Origin: JBHELB01 sp041859045 | GTDB taxonomy: Bacteria; Hydrogenedentota; Hydrogenedentia; Hydrogenedentales; SLHB01 | Assembly (NCBI GenBank): GCA_041859045.1 | Contig: JBHELB010000016.1 | Location: 62,001 to 126,000 of the forward strand | Reading direction: 5' to 3' | Length of the DNA: 64,000 nt | Part shown: in pieces, positions 50,058 through 59,702 of the stretch | Layout of the letters: each line of letters begins with the position of its first letter | Numbering within the stretch: the stretch's first letter is position 1 | Position numbers and translations under genes: made by a program | The notes under the pieces: model-generated | What the model saw: the letters and a program-made list of their open reading frames with translations, nothing else | Database searches by the model: none | Told to the model about the DNA's origin: nothing

Positions 50058-51691
50058 GGCGCGGCAGGCTCGAGCCAGACGTGTTTGAAGGCGATGAGAT
50101 CGAGGATATTCGATTCCCAGCCCTTGACGTCGGGAGATTTCAGGAACTTACGCGTATAGGTGTAGATGGGCAGGATAGGCGCTTCATCCAACAGGATGCC
50201 TTCGGCTTGATCCAGGAGCGCAAAACGTTGCGCCGGATCTGGGGACTGTGCGGCGCGCTGAAGCAACGCATCGTACTGGGGGGAACTCCAGCCGGTCCGG
50301 TTGTTGCCGCCGTTCGTGATGAAGCATTCGAGGAAATTCACGGGGTCCATGATGTCCGCTATCCAGGACGAACGAGCGACTTGGTAATCAAGATTGTCGA
50401 CACTGGAAAGATAGACTTTCCAGTCCTGATTCAGCAGCGCCACCGTTACGCCGAGCTCGCGTTTCCACATCTCGGCGATCGCCTCGGCGATCAATTTGTG
50501 TCCCTCGCTCGTGTTGTAGAGTAGTTCGACCGGTGCGAGGCCCTGTCCGCCGGGGTAGCCTGCGTCGGCAAGGAGTTTTCGCGCTTCATCCGGGGCATAC
50601 GGCATCGCGTGCGAGCAGGTGTATCCCGCAAGGCCGGGCGGCGTGAGTGCGGCGGCCGGGGCCTCGCCTCCTTTGGTTACGTTCTTGGTGATCTCCTCGC
50701 GGTTCAGCGCGAGTGCGAACGCGCGGCGCACGCGCACGTCGTTGAAGGGAGGCTTCGTCGTGTTGAATCGGTAGTAGTACGTACCCGCGTAGGGCTGCAC
50801 GCACAGCGCAGGGTTCTTCTCGGTCTGGTAGACGGCGATTTTGTTGATGGGCATTCCGCCCGTGACGTGCAAATCGCCCGCTCGGAACATCCGCTCTTCC
50901 GTCTGCTGATTGTCTAGCGGGTAGAAATGGATTGCCCTCAATTTGACCGTTCCCGCATCCCAATAGTGTTCGTTTTTCTCCGTTACGATCTGCTTTCCGG
51001 GTGACCACTCCGTCAGGCGGAACGGACCGTTGCCCACGAGGTTTCCAGCGCGCGTCCAACCCGTGTTGCGCGCGTCGATCGCGCCAAAGGATTCAATCGT
51101 CTTGCGATGAACCGGGTACCATGCGGAATGTCGCTGCATGGCAAGAAAATACGGCGTGGGATTTTCAAGCGTCACTTCGAGTGTACGCGCGTCAATCGCC
51201 CGCACGCCCACCTGGGAGAAATCGGCCAGACTTCTATCGTTGTAGGCCTTGGCGTTGCGGATGCAGAACAACATATAGGCGTATTGCGCGGCGAGTTTCG
51301 GCTCGAGAATGCGTTGCCAAGAGTACACAAAATCGTCGGCCGTAATCGGATCGCCGTTCGACCACTTTGCATTGGCCCGCAACGTGAAGGTGAACACTAG
51401 CCCGTCGTCGGAAATGGTCCACGATTCCGCGACGGCTGGGCGAAGGTCGAGCGTCTTTTCGTCGAGCGTGACGAGTCCTTCGAACAGTGCGGAGAGTAAG
51501 CGGGCTTCCGGTGTTCCCGTCACGAGATGCGGATCCAGTTCTTGCGGTTCGGTCTCGTTGCCCATATGCAGCACGCCCTCGCGCGTTCCTTGCGCCGCGC
51601 GGCCTTCACGATGACCGCAGGCGGAAAAGAAGAACGCGGCCAGCAGCGCCACGAAGACGCTAAGGCACAGAAATCGCGCGCGATGGTGCAT
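50054..51691 (-). CDS. Peptide-binding lipoprotein, OppA type
   Basis: 545 residues. The lipobox FSAC gives lipidated Cys25, so it is an anchored substrate-binding protein of the SBP_bac_5 cluster C class: GNETEPQELDPHLVTGTPE, LFEGLVTLDEKT, TFTLRANAKWSNGDPITADD and FVYSWQR are typical. It delivers oligopeptides to the OppB/OppC permease. The length matches OppA (540-550). It lies 27 bases after nrdG on the same strand, so it may be transcribed with the nrdDG unit. Confidence 0.93.
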   Translation of the reverse strand: MHHRARFLCLSVFVALLAAFFFSACGHREGRAAQGTREGVLHMGNETEPQELDPHLVTGTPEARLLSALFEGLVTLDEKTLDLRPAVAESWTISDDGLVFTFTLRANAKWSNGDPITADDFVYSWQRILEPKLAAQYAYMLFCIRNAKAYNDRSLADFSQVGVRAIDARTLEVTLENPTPYFLAMQRHSAWYPVHRKTIESFGAIDARNTGWTRAGNLVGNGPFRLTEWSPGKQIVTEKNEHYWDAGTVKLRAIHFYPLDNQQTEERMFRAGDLHVTGGMPINKIAVYQTEKNPALCVQPYAGTYYYRFNTTKPPFNDVRVRRAFALALNREEITKNVTKGGEAPAAALTPPGLAGYTCSHAMPYAPDEARKLLADAGYPGGQGLAPVELLYNTSEGHKLIAEAIAEMWKRELGVTVALLNQDWKVYLSSVDNLDYQVARSSWIADIMDPVNFLECFITNGGNNRTGWSSPQYDALLQRAAQSPDPAQRFALLDQAEGILLDEAPILPIYTYTRKFLKSPDVKGWESNILDLIAFKHVWLEPAAP

Positions 51692-51718
51692 GTCCTGTTC
51701 CCTGTATGTACGTTTGCT

Positions 51719-52453
51719 TTACGCGGCCACGCAGGCCTTGACCGCCGGTGCGTCGATGCCCCGCGTCTCCGTTTGCGCAACGAATGGGGCAATCTCGTGC
51801 AGCGCGGAGTGAAACCACGCCGGGGGATGCGGGGGATCGGCCAACCGCGGATTGGGCACGCCGGGTTCCGCCGCGGGTGCCCGAAACTGCTGCAAGACGT
51901 AAAGGCGCGCGCCGCGAATGCGCCGCGCCATCGAGACCAAATCGGACTTGTTGAAATGCGGAAGGACCGTGGTGCGGAACTCGTAGTCCACCGTGCCCTC
52001 AAGCAGGAACCGGATACTTGCCTCAAGTGCCGTTTGGTCAACGTTCGGACCGCAGACCCATTCGTACTGTTCGGCGGGCGCTTTCAGATCCATCGCGACA
52101 TAGTCGATCAGCCCCTGATCCACCAGGTATTCCAAGACGTCCGGGCGACTTCCGTTCGTATCGAGCTTGACGGGATACCCGAGATCACGCACGTCCCGCA
52201 CGAAGTCGACAAGCCCCGGTTGGAGCGTTGCCTCGCCGCCACTGATGACCACGCCGTCAAGCACGTCGCGGCGATGGCTCAGCCAGTGCAGGATTTCCTC
52301 GGGCTTGTAGCCGTGGTAGAACGCCTCGATGGAGAGCAGTTGGCGGTTGTGACAGTAGAAGCAATCGTAGTTGCAGCCGGGGGTGAACAGCACCGCCGTC
52401 ACCATTCCTGGCCAGTCAACCAACGAACATCTCTGTACGCCCGCGATGTGCAT
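51719..52453 (-). CDS. nrdG: Anaerobic ribonucleotide reductase-activating radical SAM enzyme
   Basis: 244 residues. Radical SAM motif CNYDCFYC (CxxxCxxC) binds the 4Fe-4S cluster; GMVTAVLFTPGCNYD and GVVISGGEATLQPGL are the standard NrdG/PFL-activase blocks. It is longer than E. coli NrdG (154) and of the class with a fuller barrel, about 230-250. Its start ATG overlaps the nrdD stop (TAATG), so both are co-translated. It generates the glycyl radical on NrdD under anaerobic conditions. The C-terminal 60 residues are Pro/Ala-rich and less conserved. Confidence 0.94.
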   Translation of the reverse strand: MHIAGVQRCSLVDWPGMVTAVLFTPGCNYDCFYCHNRQLLSIEAFYHGYKPEEILHWLSHRRDVLDGVVISGGEATLQPGLVDFVRDVRDLGYPVKLDTNGSRPDVLEYLVDQGLIDYVAMDLKAPAEQYEWVCGPNVDQTALEASIRFLLEGTVDYEFRTTVLPHFNKSDLVSMARRIRGARLYVLQQFRAPAAEPGVPNPRLADPPHPPAWFHSALHEIAPFVAQTETRGIDAPAVKACVAA

Positions 52454-54561
52454 TAGCAGGGGTCGCCTACCGTGTTCGGTTCCGACACGCGGTACATCTT
52501 GCGTTCGAAGTACTCCTGGCGCTTGCCGTCGTTATAGTTTGCCACGGGCCGCAGATAGCCCGTCACGCGCGACCAGACTTCGGTCTCGCTGCCGCACTGC
52601 GGACACGAGAAGTGCTCGCCGCGCAGGTAGCCGTGGGTGTCGCAAACGCTGAAAGTCGGCGTTATCGAGACGTAGGGCAGTTTGTAGCGCGCGAAGACTT
52701 TTTGGATGAGCCTTTTGCATACGGCGGTGTCGTCGATGCTTTCGCCTAAGTAGAGGTGGAGCACCGTGCCGCCGGTGTACATCGACTGCAACCCGTCTTG
52801 AAGGTCGAGGACCTCGAAAATGTCTTCCGAATACCCCACCGGGAGCTGCGTCGAGTTTGTGTAGTACGGCGAGTCGTTGTCGCCCGCGGTGATGATATCC
52901 GGATAACGTCCCCGATCGAGCCGCGCCAAACGGAACGCCGTGCCTTCGGCGGGCGTCGCTTCAAGGTTGTACACGTGGCCGGTCTCATCCTGGAACTCCA
53001 CGAGCAGATCGCGCAGGTACTCCATAGTTTCCGCCGCGAAGGCCTGACCTTCGGGCGAAGAAATATCTTTTTCCATGAAGTTCAACAGCGCTTCGTTCAT
53101 GCCCACGATGCCGATCGTGCTGAAATGGTTGTGCCAGAACTCGCCCGTGCGTTTCTTGACGTCGCGCAGATAGCGCGCTGAGTATGGGTACAGGCCCTGT
53201 TCGGTTTGTTGCTCGATCAGCTTGCGCTTGATTTCGAGCGAGGTCTTGCCGACCTGCGCCATACGCCACAGCCGCGCCTTGAACTCCTGCTTCGACGAGG
53301 CCAGGTATCCGATGCGCGGCAGGTTGATGGTGAACACGCCCACCGAGCCCGTCAGAGGATTACTGCCGAACAGGCCGCCGCCGCGCTTGCGCAGGGCCTT
53401 GGTGTCCAGTCGCAGGCGGCAGCACATCGACACCGCGTCCTCGGGGGAAAGATCCGAGTTCACGTAATTCGCGAAATAGGGGATGCCATATTTGCAGGTC
53501 GTGCGCATGAACGCCTCGACCGACGGCGAGTCCCAGTTGAAGTTCTTCGTGACATTAATCGTCGGAATTGGGAACGTGAACACGCGCCCCTTGGCGTCGC
53601 CCGCCATCATGACATCGCAGAAGGCCCGATTGAACAGGTCCATTTCCGCTTGGAAGTCACCATACTTCGCGTCGATTGGCTTGCCGCCTATGATCACATT
53701 CTGGTCGGCCAGGGTGCTCGGCACGGTTAAGTCAAACGTCAGATTCGAGAACGGGCACTGAAAACCGACACGCGTCGGAACGTTGATGTTGAAGATGAAC
53801 TCTTGAAGACTCTGCTTCACCTGCTCGTAGGTGAGGTTGTCGTATCGCACAAAGGGCGCACAGTACGTATCGAAGCTCGACCACGCTTGCGCCCCTGCCG
53901 ACTCGCCCTGGGTCGTGAACGTGCTGTTGACGATCTGACCCAAAAATGAGCGCAGATGTTTGGCCGGACGGCTTTCCACCTTGCCCGGCACGCCGCCGAA
54001 ACCTTCCATCAGGAGTTGGCGCAGGTCCCAGCCCGCGCAATACGGCCCGAGAAAGCCCAGGTCATGGATGTGCGCGTCGCCGCTGTCGTGGGCTTCACGG
54101 ACTTCCGCTGGGTAGACCTCGTGCAGCCAGTAATTCTTGGTGAAGAACTCGCGCACGTAATTATTGAGTCCGTTGATGCTCTTCTGGGTGTTGGCGTTTT
54201 CTTTGATGCGCCAATCCTTGTCGCCAAGGTAATCCGAAAACATCTTGATCGTCGCGCCGATCAACGCGTTCATGTTGCGTGCGCCGGCCCGTTTCTCGCG
54301 GTAGAGAATGAAGGCCTTGGCGGTGCGGGCGTGGCCGCTCTTGATCAAGACCTTTTCCACCAGGTCCTGGATCTGCTCGACCTCGGGGATGCTGTCGCCA
54401 TATTGTTGAGCCGCCTGCTCGAGCACCGCCGCGCAAAGCTCCTCGGCCTTGGCGAAGTCGTCGCCCCCGCAGGCTGCCGCCGCCTTGAAAATCGCCCACG
54501 TGATCTTTTCAGGGTGGAATTTCTCCAGACGGCCGTCCCGTTTCCGGATACGCTCAAACAT
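52453..54561 (-). CDS. nrdD: Anaerobic (class III) ribonucleoside-triphosphate reductase
   Basis: 702 residues from ATG 54561, with AAGGAG nine bases before; a longer frame starting at 54615 lacks a better site. The N-terminal ATP cone (IRKRDGRLEKFHPEKITW) provides allosteric control. The catalytic body contains HIHDLGFLGPYCAGWDLRQ, and the C-terminus has the zinc site (CDTHG and CPQC) and the glycyl-radical loop RVTGYLRPVANYNDGKRQEY, in which the Gly of VTGY is expected to carry the radical. It makes dNTPs without oxygen. It is regulated together with nrdG; candidate NrdR boxes lie upstream at 54805-54852. Confidence 0.95.
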   Translation of the reverse strand: MFERIRKRDGRLEKFHPEKITWAIFKAAAACGGDDFAKAEELCAAVLEQAAQQYGDSIPEVEQIQDLVEKVLIKSGHARTAKAFILYREKRAGARNMNALIGATIKMFSDYLGDKDWRIKENANTQKSINGLNNYVREFFTKNYWLHEVYPAEVREAHDSGDAHIHDLGFLGPYCAGWDLRQLLMEGFGGVPGKVESRPAKHLRSFLGQIVNSTFTTQGESAGAQAWSSFDTYCAPFVRYDNLTYEQVKQSLQEFIFNINVPTRVGFQCPFSNLTFDLTVPSTLADQNVIIGGKPIDAKYGDFQAEMDLFNRAFCDVMMAGDAKGRVFTFPIPTINVTKNFNWDSPSVEAFMRTTCKYGIPYFANYVNSDLSPEDAVSMCCRLRLDTKALRKRGGGLFGSNPLTGSVGVFTINLPRIGYLASSKQEFKARLWRMAQVGKTSLEIKRKLIEQQTEQGLYPYSARYLRDVKKRTGEFWHNHFSTIGIVGMNEALLNFMEKDISSPEGQAFAAETMEYLRDLLVEFQDETGHVYNLEATPAEGTAFRLARLDRGRYPDIITAGDNDSPYYTNSTQLPVGYSEDIFEVLDLQDGLQSMYTGGTVLHLYLGESIDDTAVCKRLIQKVFARYKLPYVSITPTFSVCDTHGYLRGEHFSCPQCGSETEVWSRVTGYLRPVANYNDGKRQEYFERKMYRVSEPNTVGDPC

Positions 54562-54804
54562 GGCCCAATCTCCTTCCGCTGCTTTGCGCTGCTCGTGCCG
54601 GGGTGGCATGGCCACGCATCGTCCTGCGGATTCCGCTCGCCCGCAGGATGGCCAATTCGCAGTCTCGCCGCTCTATCACCCCTGAAAACAGGCAAAAGCG
54701 CCGCATAGGGCGCGTTCAAGGCCATTTCTAGGGGGGATCGTGAGAGATCGAGCGAAAATACTGCGAATTTTCAACTTACCGGTGCCAATTTCAACCCCAA
54801 CACA

Positions 54805-54852
54805 CCCCATTATATGGTGGTAGGGTCGTGGTGTCAATACAAAATATACGGC
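54805..54852 (-). promoter_or_regulatory. Pair of NrdR-like boxes upstream of nrdD
   Basis: Two 16-base sites, 54805-54820 (core CATTATATGGTG) and 54837-54852 (core CAAAATATAC), fit the NrdR box pattern acaCwAtATaTwGtgt at most central positions. They are 32 bases apart, three helical turns, the usual tandem arrangement. The second is the weaker. Confidence 0.55.
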
Positions 54853-54935
54853 TTTTTCATGGAATATTGAAAACTATTCGTTATGCGGGGTATGCGGTTC
54901 TGTCAAGTAAGGAAAGATCACGGATCACTCTTTCC

Positions 54936-54977
54936 AAAAAGAAAATTCCGGGCAGAATTCGGAATATTCCGCCCGGA
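54936..54977 (-). terminator. Intrinsic terminator of PKD-like gene (minus strand)
   Basis: Seven-base stem (54947-54953 with 54971-54977) enclosing palindromes GAATTC and GGAATATTCC. On the minus strand a T-rich run (complement of 54936-54945) follows. It lies 40 bases after the gene. Confidence 0.72.
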
Positions 54978-55016
54978 GACTATCTGAAAAGGCCTTGCCG
55001 CGTGTCGAGTTCCTGA

Positions 55017-55985
55017 CTACTTCACGTGGGTGCTCCAGGTCAGCCGACGTTCGGCCGGGCGTCCGGCCTCGGTGGGCTGGGTGGCGGCGCACTCAACCTG
55101 ATGGTCGCCCGGCGCGTCAAAAGTGTGTCGAAAGTCCTGGCCCGACCCCGCATCCCGTCCATCGATCTTCCACTGATACTGGCCGTACCCCTTCGGCCCA
55201 GGGAAGACGACGGGCGTCTGGGGCGCGACGGTCCATTCGATGGCCGATTCGCGCACGAGGGTTTTTGCGGTGGTTTGGGCGATGCGGACCCCGTCCTTGC
55301 TCTCCGTAACGTGGAGGGTATAGTCGCCCGGGGCGGGGAAGGTGTATTCGAGGGCGCTCTTGCCTTGGCCTTCAAGGACGACCACGCCGTTGATCGTCCA
55401 CACGTAGTGACGGTCCGGCGCGTCGCCAAGGTTGAGGGAGAGAACCTGCCCCGCCTGGTACTCCGGCGCGAGACTGACCTCGAGTTTTTCTCTTCCTGGA
55501 TTTTTGCTGAGCCCAAGTTCGAGAGAGACTTCCTCGGCGCTCTTGCCGGTTTTAGCGGTTTCCTGCTCCACGACGTTCTTGATGGTTTTCAAGGGCGTCT
55601 CGACTTGGATGGAGACTGTTTCTTTGCCGACGGGAATCCGGAGGTCGTAGGAGCCGATTTCGCAGCGTTCGGGGTTGGGCGAGATGAGGAGCACGCCGGG
55701 CTCCGACTCCACCTTCGTGTAGAGAAGCATGTAGGCGTAGCTATGTCCGTCGGCCCAGAGCTGAGGCGCGCCGATTTCGGACACCGGCACGGGTGTGCCG
55801 TCGCGGGTGATGAGGACTCGCTCCGTCTTGTCCATCGCATTGAAGACCAGTTTGTCGGGCGTAACAGACAGCATGCCCGCCGGGAGCAGGGGCAGCGTGG
55901 GCGCGGTGACCTGTCCATGAGCGAAGGGGACGAACACGAACAGCACGGCGAGAAGGGCTCCGGTGAATCGAATGGATGTATCCAC
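55017..55985 (-). CDS. Secreted protein with PKD-like domains
   Basis: 322 residues from GTG 55985, which has AAGGAG seven bases before; an ATG 13 codons earlier lacks one. Signal peptide (FTGALLAVLFVFVPFAHG). The N-terminal domain (about 40-180) is beta-rich and unrecognised. Two PKD/Ig-like folds follow: HYVWTINGVVVLEGQGKSA...YTFPAPGDYTLHV and YGQYQWKIDGRDAGSGQDF...HTFDAPGDHQVECA. Such folds bind polymers or proteins at the cell surface. It is a single-gene unit with its own terminator. Confidence 0.8.
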   Translation of the reverse strand: MDTSIRFTGALLAVLFVFVPFAHGQVTAPTLPLLPAGMLSVTPDKLVFNAMDKTERVLITRDGTPVPVSEIGAPQLWADGHSYAYMLLYTKVESEPGVLLISPNPERCEIGSYDLRIPVGKETVSIQVETPLKTIKNVVEQETAKTGKSAEEVSLELGLSKNPGREKLEVSLAPEYQAGQVLSLNLGDAPDRHYVWTINGVVVLEGQGKSALEYTFPAPGDYTLHVTESKDGVRIAQTTAKTLVRESAIEWTVAPQTPVVFPGPKGYGQYQWKIDGRDAGSGQDFRHTFDAPGDHQVECAATQPTEAGRPAERRLTWSTHVK

Positions 55986-56425
55986 GTTATTTCTCCTTAA
56001 ATCGCGCTTGGCGGTTGAATTCACTTGCTCCAGTGTAGTCTATCCGCCGTGAAATGGGAAAGTTGCCTTCACACAGGCGGTTCCCGCTTCCTGGTACCAA
56101 GGTAGGCGCAGGACTTTTCGTGAAGGACGTTACACGCGTACAGGGATGGCGTCTTAGCCCTTACGACAAAATGCGGGGGAGTGGGGCGATGTACTACGAA
56201 AGTAATTTCAGTTGAAAAGACGGGCAGGAGACGGCAAGATAGATACAGAGGGGTCAGATAAAGCGGCTCTTTGTTGGCTGCGAAGAGTCATCTGTTTGTC
56301 GATCTAGGGGGAGGGCTCGCCGCCAAGAGCAACGTGGCGAGGGCTGTGTCTCAACGCAGTCGTAGAATTCTTGCCGAAACGGGTTGCTTGGCTGTGCTCG
56401 TTGGCGAAGAGGAAGAAATGTCTCG
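55986..56425. other. Divergent intergenic region
   Basis: Between the PKD-like gene (minus) and the GGDEF gene (plus). No gene with a ribosome site and recognisable features is seen. Both promoters must lie here; I could not pick a convincing -35/-10 pair. GAGGAAG lies 12 bases before the GGDEF gene start. Confidence 0.5.
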
Positions 56426-58483
56426 ATGAAACTACGCAGCAAAACCACACTAAACCTACTTCTCGTTGCGGCATTGATGGTGGCGGGCATTTTTGCGGCA
56501 TCGTACTCGGTGATGCTCAATAGTTTCCGCCAAGTTGAAACTGACGATATTTTCCGGGATGTGGGACAAGCGAAAGACGTGTTGGCTGAGCGCGAAGGGG
56601 CATTGCGGACCCGCGTCGCGGATTGGGCATTTTGGGACGATACCTATCAGTTTGTCACGGATGGGAACCCGGAGTTCATCGAGAGCAACCTGACGGACGA
56701 TCTCTTCGAGAGTTTTTTCAAGAACATTAATTACGTGTTTGTGATCGATCGAGAAGGGAAAACCGTTTTCGCCAAGGGCTATGACTACGAGCTAAGTAAG
56801 GAGGTTGCGCTGCCCACCGGGCTTGCCGAGCACCTTCAGCTTAGCGATCCGTTGCTGAATCTGCCGACGTTGGAGAGCTACGCTTCAGGATACGTCATGA
56901 CGGGCGAAGGGCCGGTGCTTATCGCCTCCTATCCGATCTTGACCAGCAAGATGGAAGGCCCTGCGCGCGGGGCGGTGGTTTTCGGCATCTTGATCAGCGA
57001 TTCCTACATCGAGGAGCTGTCCAACACCTTAAAAGCGTCGATCCGAGTCGAGCGCAGCGACATGCCCGCCACCATGTCCTCCGATTTCAGCATTGCGGCA
57101 AAGCACCTGACGTCGGAGAATCCTATCATTCAAGGCTTCATAGAAGGAAACGAGACGCACACCGAACGCGTGGCGGGCTATACGATGGTGAGCGATTTGT
57201 ATGGCAAGCCTGCGTTTGTGTTGCGCGTGGACAAAGCCCGGACCATTTTTGAGCGCGGCCGCACGGCGCTCACCTATTTCGTGATCCTGCTGGCGGGATC
57301 GGGCGCGGTGATGGTGCTTGTGGCGTTGTTGCTCTTGGAGCGCACCGTGCTTTCGAGACTGACATTGCTCAGCAGTGAGGTGAAGCATATCCATAGCGAG
57401 CAAGACCTGGCCCGCCGCGTGACGGTTACGGGCCAGGACGAGATCGCCGAGCTGGGCGCCAATGTGAACCGCATGCTCTCGGCGATCGAACACGCCACTC
57501 ACGCGGTGCAGGTGAACGAGGCGCGACTGACGGCGGTGGTCGATACCGCGGTGGACGGCATCATCACCACGGACACGAAGGGGAACATCCTCACGTTCAA
57601 CAAGGCGGCGGAAAGTATATTTGGCGCGCAGGCGTTGGAGGTGGTGGGGATGAACATCAGCGAACTGATGCCGGAGCCCTATCGTTCGCAGCATGCTGAA
57701 TATCTGCGCGAATACCTGGAAACACGCGACCCAAAACTCGTCGGCACTGGACGTGAACTGTTGGGACAGCGGAAGGACGGCACGGTCTTTCCGATCTACC
57801 TGGCCATTAGCGAAGTGCGCAAAGGGGATACGCACATTTTCACCGGTATTGTGCGTGACATCACTGAGCGCAAGAAGCTGGAGGAGATTCTTACCCAAGC
57901 GGCGACGTTCGATGCGCTGACGGGACTTATGACCCGGCGCGCATTCCAGGAGCAGCTCGATGTAGCCATGCATTCGGCCAAGCGCTATGGCCATGCGATG
58001 TCCCTATGCGTGTGCGACGTCGATTACTTCAAGCAAGTGAACGACACCTATGGTCATAAGGTGGGCGACATGGTCTTGGCCAAGATGGGCGAGTTGATTC
58101 GCGAACGCTTGCGTCACGATGACGTGGCGGGACGCTTTGGCGGCGATGAATTCTGCATCTGTTTCTCTCACAAGCCGGGCATCGAGACGGTGCAGGCGTT
58201 GGAGCGCATCCGGAAAGCGCTAGGCGAGATCGAATTCGCCGCGGGGGACGGGCGGACGTTCCATGTGAACGCGACATTCGGCGTGGCCGATCTTTCTCAT
58301 GTGAACATGGACGACAAGGCGCTTTTCGAGGCGGCGGACAAGGCGCTCTACGAGGCGAAGGAAGCGGGGAGAAACCGCTGCGCGGTCTACGGCATGGGAG
58401 TGTACATGCCGTTGCCTGCGGCCAAGCCGAATGCAGCGCCGACGCAGGCCAAACCAGAGATGGGGATATCGCACGAGGCCTAA
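56426..58483 (+). CDS. Membrane diguanylate cyclase: CHASE4-HAMP-PAS-GGDEF
   Basis: 685 residues from ATG 56426. First membrane helix about 8-27, then a periplasmic CHASE4-type sensor (TRVADWAFWDDTYQFV, FVIDREGKTVFAKGYD), second helix about 275-300, HAMP, a PAS domain (VDTAVDGIITTDTKGNILTF) and a GGDEF domain. The catalytic motif RFGGDEF begins at about 570 with the Gly-Gly at 572-573. An RxxD inhibitory site (RHDD) lies five residues before it, so product inhibition by c-di-GMP is expected. It makes c-di-GMP from two GTP. Receptors in this window are the PilZ protein at 21964 and possibly CheA at 23248. There is no EAL domain. Confidence 0.93.
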   Translation: MKLRSKTTLNLLLVAALMVAGIFAASYSVMLNSFRQVETDDIFRDVGQAKDVLAEREGALRTRVADWAFWDDTYQFVTDGNPEFIESNLTDDLFESFFKNINYVFVIDREGKTVFAKGYDYELSKEVALPTGLAEHLQLSDPLLNLPTLESYASGYVMTGEGPVLIASYPILTSKMEGPARGAVVFGILISDSYIEELSNTLKASIRVERSDMPATMSSDFSIAAKHLTSENPIIQGFIEGNETHTERVAGYTMVSDLYGKPAFVLRVDKARTIFERGRTALTYFVILLAGSGAVMVLVALLLLERTVLSRLTLLSSEVKHIHSEQDLARRVTVTGQDEIAELGANVNRMLSAIEHATHAVQVNEARLTAVVDTAVDGIITTDTKGNILTFNKAAESIFGAQALEVVGMNISELMPEPYRSQHAEYLREYLETRDPKLVGTGRELLGQRKDGTVFPIYLAISEVRKGDTHIFTGIVRDITERKKLEEILTQAATFDALTGLMTRRAFQEQLDVAMHSAKRYGHAMSLCVCDVDYFKQVNDTYGHKVGDMVLAKMGELIRERLRHDDVAGRFGGDEFCICFSHKPGIETVQALERIRKALGEIEFAAGDGRTFHVNATFGVADLSHVNMDDKALFEAADKALYEAKEAGRNRCAVYGMGVYMPLPAAKPNAAPTQAKPEMGISHEA

Positions 58484-58485
58484 TT

Positions 58486-58521
58486 GTCCTGACTGAAAAA
58501 GACTCCCTCGTTGTTCAGGAC
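58486..58521. terminator. Weak inverted repeat between convergent genes
   Basis: GTCCTGA (58486-58492) and TCAGGAC (58515-58521) flank a 22-base loop containing AAAAAG. Possibly bidirectional; weak. Confidence 0.35.
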
Positions 58522-59702
58522 GTGATGACGCGGCAGAGACGGCTGGCGGTCTTGGCGGCTTCGAATGCCTCATCCGGCGTCGCGCCCGAGGCGAGCGCAT
58601 AGCCCACCTTATCGCGGGTCACGCAGTCGATAAGGGGCTCGATGTGATCCCCGACCTTCGCGGCGACGACAAGGTCCACCATGCCCGGGACCGCACGGGC
58701 TTCCTCCACTCCCTCAATACGTTCGACTCGGCCGGGCTCCGCCGAAAGCCAGTAGATGCACGAGCCGCGACGTTTTCCGGGTTGTTCACAAGGGGCCTCG
58801 CCAAGGGCGATGCGGAAACAGTCGGCGATGTAATCGATGCCGTATCCGAGCGGCACGAGGTCGGTGGGGATGCGTGCGCCGCCGGGGCGTCCTGCCATCT
58901 CCACCATGCGGGGGCCATCGGGGGAGAGAATCAGCTCAATGTGAGTCGCCCCATTGGTGAAGCCCAGCGCGGATAGCGCCTGGTCAACGGCTTCCACGAT
59001 GGTGTCCACGTGCGTGTCCGGGATGCGGGGGGGCATGCTCAGCGCCAGATCGAAGCAATTCGGGGGCACAGAACGCTGTTTTTCGGTAATCCCTCCTAGG
59101 ATGTAGCGCCCTTTGTAGACTAAACCGTCTACAGAATACTCCTCACCCCTCACATAGGCCTCGACCAGCACGATGCCATTGCGGGTCCATTGAAACGCAT
59201 GGTGAAATGCCGCGTCGACCTCTTCCGGGCGGTTCACGCGCAGCACCCCGCGGCTCGCTGCCGAGTCTGCCGGTTTCATAATCACCGGGAAACCAATGGC
59301 GTTGGCGGCCTCGATGGCTTCCGGCGCGCTGCGGACCCCTTTGAACGGGGGCGTCGGCACGCCTTTGTTTGCCAACATCTGGCGCATGGCATGCTTGTCG
59401 CGAACGAGTACCGCAACCTCCGGCGGCACGCCGACCAGGCCCAGCGCGGTTGTCGCGACAGCAGTGGCCTCGACGCCCCACTCCGCCGCGGGAAAGATGC
59501 CATCCACCGCATGACGCCGCGCCAGCGTGGTCAGTGCCGCGCCGTCCATGATGTCGAGCGCTTCCGCGTCGTCGGCGAAGGCAAAGCCCGGTGCGCTGGG
59601 ATTCCCATCCACGGCGATGGCGTGAAGTCCCATTTCCTTGGCTTTCAGGATCATCCGGATCTGATTCGCCCCCGCGCCCACCAGAAGTAACTTGCGCTTC
59701 AT
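58515..59702 (-). CDS. ATP-grasp ligase-family enzyme, substrate unknown
   Basis: 395 residues of the carbamoyl-phosphate-synthase-like/PurK-related ATP-grasp group: LLLVGAGANQIRMILKAKEM (N-domain Rossmann start), DKHAMRQMLANKGVPTPPF, the ATP loop FPVIMKPADSAASRGVLRV, VEAYVRGEEYSVDGLVYKG (adenine and metal residues), and HIELILSPDGPRMVEMAGRPGG (Mg2+ site). It should form an acyl-phosphate and then an amide or peptide-like bond. There are no neighbouring biosynthetic genes to name the substrate; candidates include dipeptide- and carboxylate-amine-forming ligases. It is convergent with the GGDEF gene. Confidence 0.88.
   Translation of the reverse strand: MKRKLLLVGAGANQIRMILKAKEMGLHAIAVDGNPSAPGFAFADDAEALDIMDGAALTTLARRHAVDGIFPAAEWGVEATAVATTALGLVGVPPEVAVLVRDKHAMRQMLANKGVPTPPFKGVRSAPEAIEAANAIGFPVIMKPADSAASRGVLRVNRPEEVDAAFHHAFQWTRNGIVLVEAYVRGEEYSVDGLVYKGRYILGGITEKQRSVPPNCFDLALSMPPRIPDTHVDTIVEAVDQALSALGFTNGATHIELILSPDGPRMVEMAGRPGGARIPTDLVPLGYGIDYIADCFRIALGEAPCEQPGKRRGSCIYWLSAEPGRVERIEGVEEARAVPGMVDLVVAAKVGDHIEPLIDCVTRDKVGYALASGATPDEAFEAAKTASRLCRVITS

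Larger units (their letters stand above)
54562..55016. other. Upstream region of nrdD and end of PKD-like gene
   Basis: No coding sequence supported. It holds the nrdD leader (about 240 bases, with an inverted TCCTGCGG/CCGCAGGA pair near 54630), two NrdR-like boxes, an AT-rich promoter stretch around 54740-54930, and the terminator of the PKD-like gene at 54936-54977. Confidence 0.6.
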
